In this document: in pieces, positions 11,041 through 22,875 of the stretch
Numbering within the stretch: the stretch's first letter is position 1
How the letters are laid out: the number at the start of each line of letters is the position of its first letter
From: Chrysomallon squamiferum
Lineage: Eukaryota > Mollusca > Gastropoda > Neomphalida > Peltospiridae
Direction: 5' to 3'
DNA length: 32,500 nucleotides
Assembly (NCBI GenBank): GCA_012295275.1
Contig: CM022670.1
Location: 5,915,161 to 5,947,660, forward strand
Notes under the pieces: generated by a model
The model's input: only the letters and a program-made list of their open reading frames with translations
Database searches by the model: none
What the model was told of the DNA's origin: nothing
Translations under genes and position numbers: made by a program

Positions 11041-11850
11041 TTTTTTTTTTTATTTTATCATTTCCTTTTTAACGTCACGAAGTGAAATGATCGCACACTA
11101 ACTCAGTCTGTGTATGTATCAGAACATGAACAAAGTAAACAAACGTTCCTGTTTATTTAAAACGTTTAGTTATTTTTCGCCCGGTCCGTTTCGGAGATCG
11201 GTTCAATGTTTTACCACTAAACACGGGAACGTAAACTAAACAGTCTCATTGTGGGAAAGTTTACATTCTTGTAATTTCAAAGGAGACCACGACGACGTAC
11301 AAACGTTGCTGATCACTTTCGTAGTCGGTCGACAAATTCAACAAGACACTAATTCAAACAGATTAACTTGAAATAAAAGCGGAGGTTGCAGACAGTCGCA
11401 GATACAGCGACTCTCCCAGCCTGATTATTTTCTCTTTTAACCACATCAGTCATTTGTAGAAGGCTTTATTTTCACGTCTGCTCGTACCGGCGTGATGTTC
11501 TCGCGCTGGAAACAGAACCGCTACTAGCAGACGACCACACCTCGCACCTCTCTCGTCTTCTTCACCACGTACAGACATTGTTGTGTATTACTCCGCACAC
11601 AAAACACGGGTCATAGGTCAATAAGTCGTGAGAACTGTCTCACAAGAAAATACTTTAAATTATTATTGGTCGCATTTAATATTTTACTTTGGGTGATTTT
11701 ATTTTAGTTAAAAGTTTCGTTGTTGAAATTTTTATTTCACCTGAATTTTTCAAATAACAAATTAATTTATGCAGACTATTTGTAAAAGGCAAAATGAAGT
11801 TATTTATCAATGTATCTCTCTATCAAGTGTGACTTTACTTATAAACAAGA
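9660..11850. other. Gene-free stretch: T/CTT tract, ATT tracts and a GC-richer island
   Basis: No exon is recognised. 9660-10850 is ordinary AT-rich DNA. 10861-10917 is poly-T followed by (CTT)n. 10980-11055 is ATTT/ATT-rich. 11160-11640 is distinctly richer in CpG and complex sequence, with no open frame I recognise. This last part is a candidate regulatory island rather than a gene. Confidence 0.45.
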
Positions 11851-11929
<79 letters not shown>

Positions 11930-11990
11930 CTTGCTGTTCTCAGTCTCATCGTTTCAACTTTTATTACAGATTTTTTTTTTTTTTTTTTTT
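11850..11990. repeat. (ATT)n passing into (GTT)n, then a T20 run
   Basis: (TTA)n from about 11850 to 11899 changes to (TTG)n to about 11929. A T run lies at 11971-11990. The poly-Leu and poly-Ile/Val frames here are translations of the repeats. Confidence 0.9.
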
Positions 11991-12059
11991 GCTGACGTTT
12001 TATTTACCCAGTTTATTTTATTGCAGCTTCTAATAAGTTGCTTGTTGCTATTGTAGTAG

Positions 12060-12584
12060 TCTGTTCGTAAACAAAATCATTAATAATTAAAAGTTTAATG
12101 TTGCAGCGCTCGCTTTGTCAGGAGATTGCGTTCTCCGACGTCTGTTTAAATGAAAATTCATGAGTTATATCTGTCCAGTTACGTCGCTTTGTGTGTTCAC
12201 GTTTCTCCTGTCTTTCTATCTCGTGCCACATCGCCAGGGAGAAGTTATTTGTAACGACTTGTCAGCATTTCGATCTACACGAACATTTGAAAGAGCCGAG
12301 ACGAGATTCAGAGAATCCGAGATGTGTCGAACATTCGACTGACAAGCGTTTAGTCACGCGCCGCTTGTTAACAGAAAATTTTTAACAACGCCATTTTGTT
12401 TGAAAACAATAACACGCAAAATCTTTATTCATTTTTTTTATTTATTTAAAGTTAAATCTACAACCTAAATTAATAAATAAATTAATTAATTAATTTAATT
12501 TAATAATTTAAAATAAAACAGATTAAATATAATATAAATGTATTTTTTCGTTTCATGCACAATGTATCAATGCCAGAAATGTAA
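12060..12584. other. Non-coding unique sequence, then AT-rich
   Basis: 12100-12400 is GC-richer, with short overlapping open frames but no domain or splice pattern I can defend. 12430-12580 is AT-rich with ATTA/TTAA words. Confidence 0.4.
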
Positions 12585-12631
12585 ATAAATAAATAAACAA
12601 GGCAATAAATAAATAAATAAATTAGTAAATG

Positions 12632-12710
<79 letters not shown>

Positions 12711-12757
12711 ACAAAACATAATAAAATAAAATAAAATAAAATAAAATAAAATAAAAC
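12585..12757. repeat. Compound (AATA)n-(AAT)n-(AATA)n-(AAAAT)n microsatellite
   Basis: Adjacent tracts of different unit length: AATA-rich at 12585-12630, AAT at 12631-12674, AATA at 12675-12712 and AAAAT at 12721-12757. The hydrophobic reverse-strand frame over it is low-complexity. Confidence 0.9.
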
Positions 12758-12959
12758 CAATATTACCGGTATTACTACTATTAGCAGCACTTCTGTCAAC
12801 ATGACAATTTCTTCTATTAATTAATTAATTAATGATGCAAAGTGAAATTTTAAAATCAAAATAAATGAAAATAAGAGATTATGAAAAGACATTAGTATGT
12901 AACAAGTAGCTTTGAAATACGAGACATGACATCACTAATTCGCAGTTGTGTAAAACAGA

Positions 12960-13340
12960 GATTTTGCTAGTGGCGGGGTAGCGAGGCAAAATGTTGTCAA
13001 GACTTTTAATTTTCTCCAGTCGAGAGCTCGCTAATCACACAACTTTCACCCAAACATTGATCGCGAGCAGTGAAGCAAAGAAATTAAATGAATTAATCAC
13101 TGCGTCGTCCCTGAACGTATTAAATTGCAAAAAAGTTATTTTTGTTCAATTTCACGGCGATGTACTGCCGCCATTTACAACGCAGACGTACAAGTAACCA
13201 GGCTTTTGTACGAGTTCGGTTCCCGGACGCACAGACCCTACAAGTCATGGCACGCTTCGACGTCATGTCGCGCGCGCGCCACGTGAAGGCAAATAGGCCA
13301 TTGTCCACCCTTTTCACACAGGTAACATTTTCTGTGTAAA
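12960..13340. other. GC-richer island, coding status unclear
   Basis: This segment is CpG-rich and complex. It contains a GCGCGCGC run at about 13270 and CACGTG at about 13279-13284, and it ends at a donor-like ACACAG|GTAACA at 13320/13321. Both strands have frames of 65-77 codons across it. None shows a domain I recognise, so I do not call a gene. It could be a regulatory element or a fragment of an old insertion. Confidence 0.3.
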
Positions 13341-16260
13341 TACAATTTAGCACAAATCAGCTAAGTTTAGGTGAATAAAAAAAAAAAAAAAAAAAAATAT
13401 TAATAAATAAAAAAATTTACTATATACTAGTATATATTTCTCGGTCGAAGAATCGTTTATGGGTAAGTAAGACAACAAATACAACAGAGAACAACAGCGA
13501 CGTGAATGTCAGCGTCGAGTATTGTGTGTACGTCGTTCAGTATGTTGTGTTGAATGTAAAATACAGTATGGATATTTTATATGTAACAGTGTTATTTATC
13601 TAGTACTTTTTATGTTAATAGTAATATTTTAATTATGTACTAATGGTATTATCAGTATGTCAGTTACATACTAATATTACTATTATTATTGGAATTATAT
13701 ACTAATAGTAATAATATTATTTTAATTATATATTAATGTTAATTATGTAATAATACTAATGTTATTTTAATTAATATATTAATGTTAATTAATTATATAC
13801 TAATAGTAATATTACTGTTTTAATTAAATACTAATAATATTATTATTGCTGTCAATTATATACTAGTATTATTTGTATATGCAGTATTAACATTAATGTC
13901 AACTATATACAATATTAATTTTAACTCTTTACAGTAATAATGTTAATGGTACACAATATTAAATTGTGTACAGTGTTAATTGTAACTATATAATATTAAC
14001 ATTAAGTGTATATATATATAAAAAAAAGTTATTTAAAAATTAACTGTAAATAATAAAAGAGATTTTGTATTCTTGTGTGGAGCGGATAAAATAAATTTCA
14101 GATTAAAATCTCAGAGCTGATTGGTACTGCTCCTTGTTGACAAAGTCCCAGCATACGTCTACAAAAGCGAGACCTTGGCTAACATGAAACGACTGTTAAT
14201 ATGAAAATAAATCACAGGCGATATTAAATGTGAATGTACAGCACAGTGAACCAGGCCGCTCCACACAAAACTTCTTATTTGCTGTCGCTGTATTAATACG
14301 CCTCGCGTGCCTGTCTTTCTGTACGTCAAAGAGTTATTTTTAAAACCCGTTTTATACATTTATATTTTAAAACCTGTTCAAGTTTTAATATTAACGTTTC
14401 ACGTTTTTTTTTATGCATTTATATTTTAAAACCAGTTCACGTTTTCATATTTACATTTCAGGTTTTTATTCGTTTAAATTTTATTCAAGTTTTATTATTC
14501 ACATTTCACGTTTCTATAAATTTATATTTTAAAACATCTTTCACGTTTTTATACATTTATATTTTAAGCATTTACACATTGTTATATTTTTCATATTTTT
14601 AAATTAATGTTTTACATATTTCAAAACATTCACAATTTATTTATTTAGTTAGTTAGTTAGTTATATTTAATATCATTATTTTTACTATATTTTATTCTAA
14701 GCAGCAGCAACAGTTTTGGCTATGTTTTATTTAATTTATTTCTGTTTAGATATTTTTGTTAGTTTTTAATTTATGAAAGTTGACAATTTATTAATCTTAT
14801 TAAAAAAGTTCTGATGGTGTACCTGTATGAAGGAGTAGTGGCATTAAAAAAATTACATTAGAAAACTAAATAAAACATTTTTAATACATTTATGTCATAT
14901 CTAAATTACGATCAGTGGTAATCCCCCTTTCAGTATCCCCCCTCTACTTCCACTGTTACATTTCCCAGTCTCCTTTCCCGACTCCTGTTCTCTCTGATAC
15001 TCCGCTTTGCCCTCCTCCCCTCCTGAAAACTCCACCAGCATTACCTTCCGCCGCTGTCCGCTTTTCACTGCAGTCTCCCCCTACTTTCTGCTAGCACCTG
15101 GTTCCCGCCTTGTCACTGCCCCTTTCGACATTTCGCTGTTCCTAACTGCCGCCAGAGCAAGAATCTGTTGATACTTGTCCACATAGTTTATATACACCGT
15201 ATATAATTTCATACACTGGCTGACTAGTTTAATTTATTCTGCTTCTTATACATTTATCTTCGCTAATACAATCCCTTGTTACTCCGAACACGCTGGTCAC
15301 GGTCCACCGACCACCACACATTATTAGTTTTAACTTTTTTTTAATATTTGTCTTATATGTTAATAATATGCCTTTGTGTTGTGCCATTTAATGTGTATCA
15401 GTTTGTTGTAAAATTAAAACTGAATATGCCATTGCTGTAAAATTTGATATAAACTCTATCATTATTATAAAATTTAATATAAACTATAGCTCTGTTTTAA
15501 AATTATATATAAAATATACCTTTGTTATAAAATTTAATATAAACTGTATCGTTTTGTTATGAAACTTAACAGAATTTATCTTCGTGTTACACAATTCAGT
15601 ACAGAATGTGTCTTTTTGCTACAACATTGAATATACAGATAGATGAAGTTCTTATTTATATTAGAATGTCTTGTGTTACAGAATGCAATAGAGATGTGTG
15701 CGTGTGTGTGTAGGTGTGTGTATGTGTTAGTATATATTAAAAGTAAACAAAGATAATAAGACTTGTGGACACACAGTTATATATCTAGTATAAATGTAAG
15801 AACGGTGAGAAAAAGGCAGGTCTCACGAACATATCGAGATCACACGACTAGCGAAAACACGATGTTGTACACTACAACTCTTTGATCAGTGTCTTTTATG
15901 AGACTGTGCAGTCTGGGTCAAAGTTCACCAGGTTTGTCTGTCTGCAAAAACATGTCTAGTGTCAGTATGTATCTAATATATGTGTGCGTGCGTGTGTGTG
16001 TGAGAGAGAGAGAGAGACGGAGGGAGGGAAAATGAAAGTATCAGTAATTAGATATACACTCATAAAGTGAGAATTAGATAGATACGCATTCAGACGGGAA
16101 GGAAGCAAGAAAGAGACACACGGGAAAGAGAGAAAGAAATAGACACATACAGGGCAAGAGAGAGATGAAGAAAGAGACAGAGCAAAAGAGAAAGAAAAAA
16201 AAAAAAGAAGGAAAAAAATTGTTGATTTACTGACGGTGTTTGACCACACACGATAATTCT
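13341..16260. other. Gene-free AT-rich stretch with decayed repeats and one CT-rich block
   Basis: A run of A is at 13379-13397. From 13570 to 14000, TACTAATA/TAATATTA words recur as a decayed repeat. At 14340-14600 a 'TTTATATTTTAAAAC..GTTCACGTTTT' block recurs about every 55-60 bp, four times. 14920-15135 is the CT-rich block listed separately. 15405-15560 has about five copies of a ~30-bp 'TTGTTATAAAATTTAATATAAACT' unit. 15960-16210 is GA/AAAG-rich on the + strand. No exon is seen. Confidence 0.55.
14921..15135. other. Pyrimidine-rich (CT-rich) strand-asymmetric tract
   Basis: About 215 bp in which the + strand is dominated by C and T, with repeated CCCC, CTCC and TCCC words and few G. It stands out sharply from the AT-rich flanks. 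It has no simple period and no ORF I recognise. Confidence 0.6.
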
Positions 16261-16710
16261 TCACGCTGTTTTCCAGGTTAATGAGTACCCACCCATCCCA
16301 CTCCCTTCCTGGTGGGTCCTCTTCCAAATATCGCTCTCAGCACAGTCACGACGCAGCAATTAAAACTGTATTTTAACGGAATTATCTCCCTTTGTGATAG
16401 ACTGTTACAAACAGTGATAAACGGGGAGCGCCACGGGGAGGGGGAATCAGCTGTGATTAAGCAGTGGGTGAGAGGCGCGGGCCTGCGTCTCACAAAGACG
16501 ACAATGAGACGAAGAGTGAAAAGGTGCACGACACAAAGCGAGGAATCTCTTTCAGATCGGCTAAATTAAGCGACCAAGGTGTTAACTTATGAGAGGAACA
16601 ACACACTGGTTAACTACAGTGTACCGCTCGCTCGCCCGACATCGCCTCCAGACAACCGCCGAGTTGTCGTTCTTGGCCATAATTGGCTTAATTTATTCCT
16701 ATTTACACAC
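16260..16710. other. GC-richer island, candidate regulatory element
   Basis: Complex, CpG-containing sequence between AT-rich flanks. It contains the G-rich GGGGAGCGCCACGGGGAGGG at 16424-16443 and ends with GGCCATAATTGGC, a homeodomain-like TAATT core in an inverted repeat (about 16674-16686). Overlapping frames of about 85 codons exist on both strands without a recognisable domain. Confidence 0.3.
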
Positions 16711-17723
16711 ACGATCATTACTGGATGTTCAAAGTCAATAAATTAGATTTTTTTTTAAATTATTTATTAAGCGTTTTATAAACTTTCGTTAATATCACAG
16801 TTCTACAATGCTGAAAATATAATAGAGTTTTTCTTTGTTTGTTTGTTTTTAATTATTTTTTTTTATCTATTTATTTTTAATTATTAACAAAAATAATATT
16901 ATATTTTCTAGTGAAAAATACGTTTCTGATTAAGATTTCGTGAGTATTAAACAAATATTAGTAGAACTCTCTCTCTCTCACTCTTTCCTTCTTCTTCTTG
17001 TCTATAATCTCTCTCTTTCTCTGTGCGTATGTTTGTTTGTTTATGCATCCGTATGTAAGAAAAAGAATAATTCATGTTGTTTAAATTTCTAAATGAAAAA
17101 AAAAAAAAAAAAAAGTAAATCCCTGCAGTACGAGTTTATATGTCAGTAATTACTGCAATAATTATTACATAATCAACAGAAAGAACTTCGCCAACGACAT
17201 GTAGACTGTTTTACAGACTACGTTGTCGTTTTCGTGGTACAGAAACTGACCGACTTGGATATACTAAAAATACACGCAGATGTTATGTGAAAACAATTGA
17301 CAAATTCGGCGGTTACATCAAGTTCCCAAGTTTGCGAGTTTGCATACTCCCCTTTGAATGACTTTGTTTTCAGTTGAACTAACACGCTGAGACGCTGCTA
17401 CAAGGGAACACAGTTCACTTTGAAGTAGCAAGTTCTGTGTGCTCGAGTATTGGGAGAAGGCAGACGCAAATATTTCAGTCAAATAAGAGTTTAACTTAAA
17501 ATACACGCCAAGGTGATTTCTACATTTAACAAACAAACCTCGATGTTGACGGTTATTTTTTACATCCATCAAGTAGGGCTGGTTTCCTATTGCAATCACG
17601 ACCAAACGGCAGTAACAACATTAAGATGAAACGCTAAGTAGCAGACGACAATATTTGTTTGAGTTCGGCACGCCTAAAATACCCAACTCAACATGGGAAA
17701 AACTGGCGGGAGGAACGCTTTAA

Positions 17724-17731
17724 TGACGTCA
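17724..17731. promoter_or_regulatory. Perfect CRE palindrome TGACGTCA
   Basis: Exact cAMP-response element / ATF-CREB core, with an E-box CACGTG about 12 bp downstream (about 17744-17749). It is one of five exact copies in the window. Confidence 0.45.
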
Positions 17732-17759
17732 CAACAGTCTGATTCACGTGATTAGAACA

Positions 17760-18315
17760 TAGTACTCATAACATTACATTTTTATTAAATGAACTGGCTT
17801 GGTCTCAGATTATTATCAATGTACAGTACACGTTTTACTTACTTACATACTAACCTACTTACTTACTTATTTACTGACAGGGGTACTTAATATTTTTTAT
17901 TTATATTTTATTTTATTTTATTTTTTCACATATGTTTGGTTTTTAATTTTTATTTTATTATTGTATTTAGGTGGGGTTTTTGTATTTATTTCATTTATTT
18001 AGGTTTTTTGGTGGGGAGGTTTGGGGGGGGCGTTCTGGTCTGGGTTTTTTTGCGTTAAAGGCTCATTTTACATATTACTGACACAGATTACATATAAGTC
18101 TCGTCGTCATGATTACCTTTATTGCCAAAGTGAGGTAGGTGCATTAAAACAGATGATTGAATTTATCACCCGACACACCGCAGAACAGACGTTTAGTATC
18201 TTGTATTTGCTACGTAGGTGAATGTAACTTTTGTAATTTTATTTTATTTTATTCTGGTAAAGCTTACATTTCAACAAAATTTAAATCTTTATTTCACTTC
18301 TTGGCTGGTGGATTC

Positions 18316-18379
<64 letters not shown>

Positions 18380-20055
18380 CTTTCTATTCTTTATTCTTAA
18401 ATAATATTTGTTTCTTATTTATTTATTTATTTATTTACACTTGTTTTGTTCTTAGATTTTGTTTGTTTGCTGTTGTTGTTCTTTTGTTGGGTTCTTTTTT
18501 GTTAGTTTGTTTTGTTTTGTTGTTTTTTAATTTAGTTATGATTACAGGGTTGTAAGATCGAGTCCAGGTAATGACATGTTAATCTTCACGTCACAAAGGA
18601 GCAGAATGTTCAAACCTGAAGTCAAATTTACACTCACATTCAAAAAAACAAACGTCCAAGTAGCGATATGTGAGAAAGTCAACATGCGGCAGGTTTGCGG
18701 CACTTGACGATAGTTGTCAGCAAATCTCAAATTAGTGGACAAAGACTGTAACAAGTGGTGAGAAAAACAACAAGTGTCCGCTGTGTCCAGTGTGACCACT
18801 GTCCACTAATTCCTTATACATGTCCCAGTCCGGCCTGAACCCGCCACAAACACGTGATTTTTTTTTCTACTGAATAAACACGTGACTCTTTTCTACTGAA
18901 TTTAAATACTTAACCGTTGTCTACTTAATCATATATGCCATTGTTTTCACTCAACCTCAGAAGTTTTCTAGTAAACTTCAATCCGTGACTATTTTCTACT
19001 AAACTTTAAACCGTGACTGTTTTTTACTGAACTTCAACACGTCACAATTTTCTTTTAAACAAACACGTAAAAAGAACTTTGAGTAAATTACCTAACATCA
19101 AATGTATATTCTAGCTGTTTATTTTCGAAATAGATTAAAAATTTACTATACAGCGTACGATACTTATTAAATTTCTTATGTGAATTTGTCTCATTTTTCT
19201 TTAATGTAGATATGTGTCTGTGTGTATGGGTGTCCGTGTGTGGGTGTGGTGCAAGCATACATTTCTTGGTTCTATACATAGGACAGATGTCAATGGTCAT
19301 CTAATCTACAGAAACTGAGTCGTATGCTATTGAAAACGACACTTTTGTACGGACAATGGTCAGTTTTGTGGTATTAGAAAAGCTGACCTTCCTTATTAAG
19401 CCTATAAAATAAATAAACGCGATTAACTGAAAACTATTTAACAGCTGCGCACTAATTTACGCCACGTTGGCGACGTCCATTGTGTCGTAGGTACTCGTTG
19501 ACGTCCCAGTCGTAGTGTTTGAGTTGTCTGTCTGTCTGTCTGTCTAGTACTGCAGTCACTTTTCAAGTGTAATCCGCACTTCAAGTGTCCAGTTAAAACC
19601 GTCAATGACCACAATGAACAATCATCTACTATTGTCAAACCTCTCGCTACATTCGCATCAACCCCGCCAACAGCAACACCCCCCCGCGAAAGATATTTCT
19701 CCTTTCCTTTATCATCTTTGACTATCTGTCACTTTGGCTAACGCCCACCACAATGACGGTGGAGAGGTGGGCGGGTGGGTGTGGGGATATGTGGGTGGGA
19801 GGTATACCCGTATGCTATTTGCCATATGTTTGAAGCTGAATAACGTAGGCGGTAACAATTTGAATGTAATTCAATATTTTGTTACTCGAAACATCTAAAT
19901 TCGATCTATACACGATTTTATTATTTTAAATTAATTTTTATTTCTTAAATGAACAACATTTTTCAGTAATACTGACTTTTGAAAACTCTGTTTATAAAAT
20001 GGTCTGTACACAGTTCTGCTGTAACTTTCATATAAATAGTACACATCACTTACTG
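17760..20055. other. Gene-free stretch with long poly-T, decayed repeats and a G-rich patch
   Basis: 17840-18060 is T-rich with ACTT/TTTA repeats and a G-rich patch (18012-18030). A T run of about 61 bases lies at 18319-18379. 18845-19075 has about seven diverged ~30-bp units of the type 'CGTGACT.TTTTCTACTGAA(C)TT', two containing CACGTG. (TGTC)n lies at about 19527-19543. A G-quadruplex motif lies at 19769-19786. No exon is recognised. Confidence 0.5.
19769..19786 (+). other. Canonical G-quadruplex motif
   Basis: GGGCGGGTGGGTGTGGGG has four runs of at least three G with loops of one, one and three bases. Another GGGTGGG lies just downstream at about 19792-19799. It fits the G3N1-7 rule with very short loops. 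Confidence 0.75.
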
Positions 20056-20059
20056 TTAT

Positions 20060-20166
<107 letters not shown>

Positions 20167-20421
20167 AAAATAAATAAAAGAGTAGGACATTTTTAAAACT
20201 TATTTAAATGTAAAATAAAATAAAATAAAATAATGTTTCTTTATTTAAATGACGTATCCAATTTGAAAAACAAAAAATATGTACTAATTTGATCGTGGTC
20301 CTTGTCGTGGAGCTAGTAATATTAATAGTCGTCGTAGTAGTAGCAATAGTAATAGCAGTAGTCGTAGTAGTAATTAAAAGAAAGAAAACTAAGTTTTATT
20401 AATGATTTTTATTTATATTTA

Positions 20422-20482
20422 TTTATTTTATTTTATTTTATTTTATTTTATTTTATTTTATTTTATTTTATTTTATTTTATA
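20422..20482. repeat. (TTTTA)n pentanucleotide tract
   Basis: About 11-12 TTTTA/TTTAT units. A short reverse-complement-like (AAAAT)n tract lies 200 bp upstream at about 20211-20232. Confidence 0.9.
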
Positions 20483-20565
20483 TATTTACCTTTCATATGT
20501 TTAAAATATATTGTAATTATGAATCAGTTATGTTATGATTTCTCTTTCTTTTTTCTTTCTCCCTG

Positions 20566-20645
20566 TTTTCAATAATCATCGACATAAGATTATAATCATC
20601 ACTGTAATTCTAACCACTTTGGTGCCCTTTACCATTAAAGACACA
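20566..20645 (+). pseudogene. Degenerate copy of the exon-like segment at 23709
   Basis: CAATCATCGACAT..GAT and CATTCTAACCACCCAGGTACCCTTT at 23709-23775 have clear counterparts here (AATAATCATCGACATAAGAT, then AATTCTAACCACTTTGGTGCCCTTT), about 80% alike by eye. In the frame that would follow exon 21259-21389 this copy has two TAA stops. The AG that would be its acceptor is missing (TTTTCAATA). It therefore looks non-functional in that frame. A shifted frame remains open in both copies. Confidence 0.5.
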
Positions 20646-21258
20646 CAACACGTAATTATGCCGACATGGCTTCGTAATACGGGTTACCATTCAGGTAATA
20701 ATTCGAACATTTATCCAAAAAATTATTTTTCAAATAGAAAAATTATCTATATACACACGCGATATCATTTAATATAGAATTAATTACTTCTCTGTGTGTA
20801 TAGAGTGAAATATTTTCAACGTTGGTAATTATGAACATCTATTAAATTTTAATTTATGTTATAAAATTTGTTGCTAAATAACACTGTAAGACAGTTAATA
20901 CATACAAAATTGAGTTAACATGGGTATTTAATTAACATGTTTCTTTAATTGTCTGCATTTAATACCATTATACATGTTCAATAATATAATTATGTTTAAT
21001 TGATATAATCCGTAACGATTATAATAATTTATTTAATTCACATAATTTACTTAGTGTATTTTGTTAGCGAATAAAATTGAAAATAAATTACCTACGTTCC
21101 AGAGTTTAACATCGCTAAGTATTTAAAATATTATTATATGTATGCGTTTAATTAACAGTTTAAAATTATTGAATTATGACCCGAATGGCCCACCATAGTT
21201 TAGTTGGGTTCTAATCTGTTCTCTTGTGCTGTATAAAACTTTGTGTTTGCCTTTTCAG

Positions 21259-21389
21259 GTTTATCAAATATGTGTGCAAACATCGTGTGAAGAAATCTTT
21301 GTTTTCTTCTTGTGTCGACCACGGCAAACACACAAAGTGTACTGCAACAGTGAAAAGGTCGATCTCTTTGATGTACACCTTACAGACAG
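21259..21389 (+). CDS. Putative internal exon, FLYWCH-like zinc-finger segment (tentative)
   Basis: 131 bp between a strong acceptor (TGTGTTTGCCTTTTCAG|G) and a donor ACAG|GTAAAT. One frame is open throughout, entering one base into a codon and leaving in phase 1. It reads FIKYVCKHRVKKSLFSSCVD then HGKHTKCTATVKRSISLMYT. The arrangement YxC, then (L)F-x-x-C, then KC-x-A-x-V recalls the FLYWCH / WRKY-GCM1 zinc-binding fold, in which YWxC is followed by CxARV and a later HxH. That assignment is pattern recognition only. The exon could splice to 21451-21677 (61-nt intron, phase-compatible) or to 23709-23790. I cannot find preceding exons. The last 34 bp belong to the inverted repeat. Confidence 0.35.
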
Positions 21390-21618
21390 GTAAATAATTA
21401 ATTATGAGTTGTGTCGGAATTTTTCTCATTCACTGGTCTGACTCTTACAGGTAGAAAACGAAAGTCAATATTTAGTAATGTACATTGTCACGTGTTGGTT
21501 TACTCATTTACTACATCGTGTGGGTGGTGTCTCACTTCACTAATTGACGTCGCCGACGTGTTTGTGGTAATTATGTTAACGCAAAACTATTTGTTATGTA
21601 AGAAGTTTCTAAAGCTTT
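21356..21618 (+). repeat. Left arm of a 262-bp inverted repeat
   Basis: From AGGTCGATCTCTTTGATG to AAGTTTCTAAAGCTTT, this segment is repeated in reverse complement at 22996-23257. By eye the arms differ by three substitutions and one single-base indel, about 98.5% identity. The arm contains the final 34 bp of the putative exon 21259-21389, its donor, the short intron and most of the putative next exon. Confidence 0.93.
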
Positions 21619-21677
21619 TATCTGGAGCCAAAACTGAAAAGAATTTTAAGTTATACAAGAATTATAGCAAACTGTAA
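21451..21677 (+). CDS. Putative terminal exon following 21259-21389
   Basis: The acceptor GGTCTGACTCTTACAG precedes it, with a CTGAC branch-like word about 10 bases upstream. Joined in phase 1 to 21389 it stays open for 74 further residues to TAA at 21675-21677. The peptide has an HCH motif (SNVHCHVLVY) that could supply the HxH of a FLYWCH-type finger. It then has a Cys- and hydrophobic-rich stretch and a Lys-rich end (KTEKNFKLYKNYSKL). The inverted copy at 22996-23257 differs within the shared part of this frame only at two third-codon positions, both silent. This fits coding constraint but is far too few changes to prove it. The product is unrecognised and may not be expressed. Confidence 0.28.
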
Positions 21678-21999
21678 AACTGAATATTTGATTTAAACGT
21701 TGCTGTGCAGTATCTGTTGGTATTTGATATTTAACCGTATAGGTTAATAATAAGTGGTCTTTAAAACGTGTGTTATTTATAGCTAACCTTTTAATTTTTT
21801 TTTTTTTTTGTACGTTGTGCTAACAGGTAATATAAATACATTTTGTTTACCTTCATTTTCATTTAACTGAAAACCTTGAGACATATCTGTATAGAAAGTG
21901 TTAGTCTGAGAAACGAGGTCACATGATCATACTTGTATTTGACAATATCTACAACTCTTGTTTGTTTATATTCATTCTTTAAAACTACTGAAAACTGTT

Positions 22000-22545
22000 T
22001 CTCTTCGTCAGAGGGTGGGTGGGGGTGTCGAGACCCTGCGCAGGTCAGCTGGAGCCGCCCTTTGGCTGTGTGTTGTTTTCCTGAGGAGCGGTTTAAGTGT
22101 ATGTTTTAATTACACCCCCATCTGTGAGTGGAGGCGACACCTGGCGGCCAGGTATGCGTCGTTTTGTTTGTTTTGTTAATTGTGTAGTGTGTGGGTGAAG
22201 AACACTCCGGATGATAAATCACGACCTCCGCTTCATTTAACACGCTCGTGAAGACTTTTCCAATTACTTCCTTGAAACTCGCCAGTAGTAAAAGTGATAC
22301 AGAGAAAACAATCCATACGCTAAATTCACCGCCGAATAAATATTTTTTTTTTTTTTTTTTTTTTTAATAATTTCTGATTCAAACAAAGACCCACGCGCCA
22401 CGAGCAGGTCAGTCGATGGGTCATTTGTTCACTACAGAACGCGCCCAATTAAGTCCAGTTTGACCAATGGTCAGAGACTTGTCAAAGCTTTGTAACAAAA
22501 GAGAAGTTTGTTTACTCTTTTAACCACCACACTTGTTTCACCAGA
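22000..22545. other. GC-richer unique sequence between the inverted-repeat arms
   Basis: Complex CpG-containing sequence (about 22000-22310 and 22380-22500) split by a T run at 22342-22365. It includes GGGTGGGTGGGGG at 22013-22025. There is no recognised exon. It is a candidate regulatory island and would form part of the loop if the arms pair. Confidence 0.3.
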
Positions 22546-22875
22546 AAACATATAACTACATTAAAAAAACATAACATATAACTACATAAAAAACATAACA
22601 TATAACTACATAAAAAAACATGAAATATAACTACATAAAAAACATAACATATAACTACATAAAAAACATGAAATATAACTACATAAAAAAACATAACATA
22701 TAACTACATTAAAAAAAACGTAACATATAACTACATAAAAAACATAACATATAACTACATAAAAAACATAACATATATTTACATAAAAAACAACATATAA
22801 ATACATAAAAAACAGCATATAACTACATCATAAAATATAGCATATAACTACATCAGAAAACGTAACATATATACA
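22546..22875. repeat. ~25-bp minisatellite (ACATATAACTACATAAAAA)
   Basis: About 13 tandem units of ACATATAACTACATAAAAAAC with length variation in the A run. The reverse-strand frames made of FYVVICYV repeats are translations of this array. Confidence 0.92.

Noticed and set aside
17217-17361. Exon-like frame after TTTTACAG with two Cys (RCRF... RRCYVKTI)
   Set aside because: It vaguely resembles a FLYWCH-type spacing, but the aromatic-x-C element is missing, the acceptor is weak and no partner exon exists.
17318-17605. 95-codon reverse-strand frame
   Set aside because: No recognisable domain, no clear splice sites, and it overlaps other equally plausible frames; likely chance.
18542-18799. 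85-codon reverse-strand frame, and a GATCGAGTCC B-box-like word at about 18557
   Set aside because: There is no domain in the frame, and no A box or tRNA structure accompanies the B-box-like word.
22512-22818. Hydrophobic reverse-strand frames (YVVICYV repeats) resembling a membrane protein
   Set aside because: They are translations of the 25-bp minisatellite.
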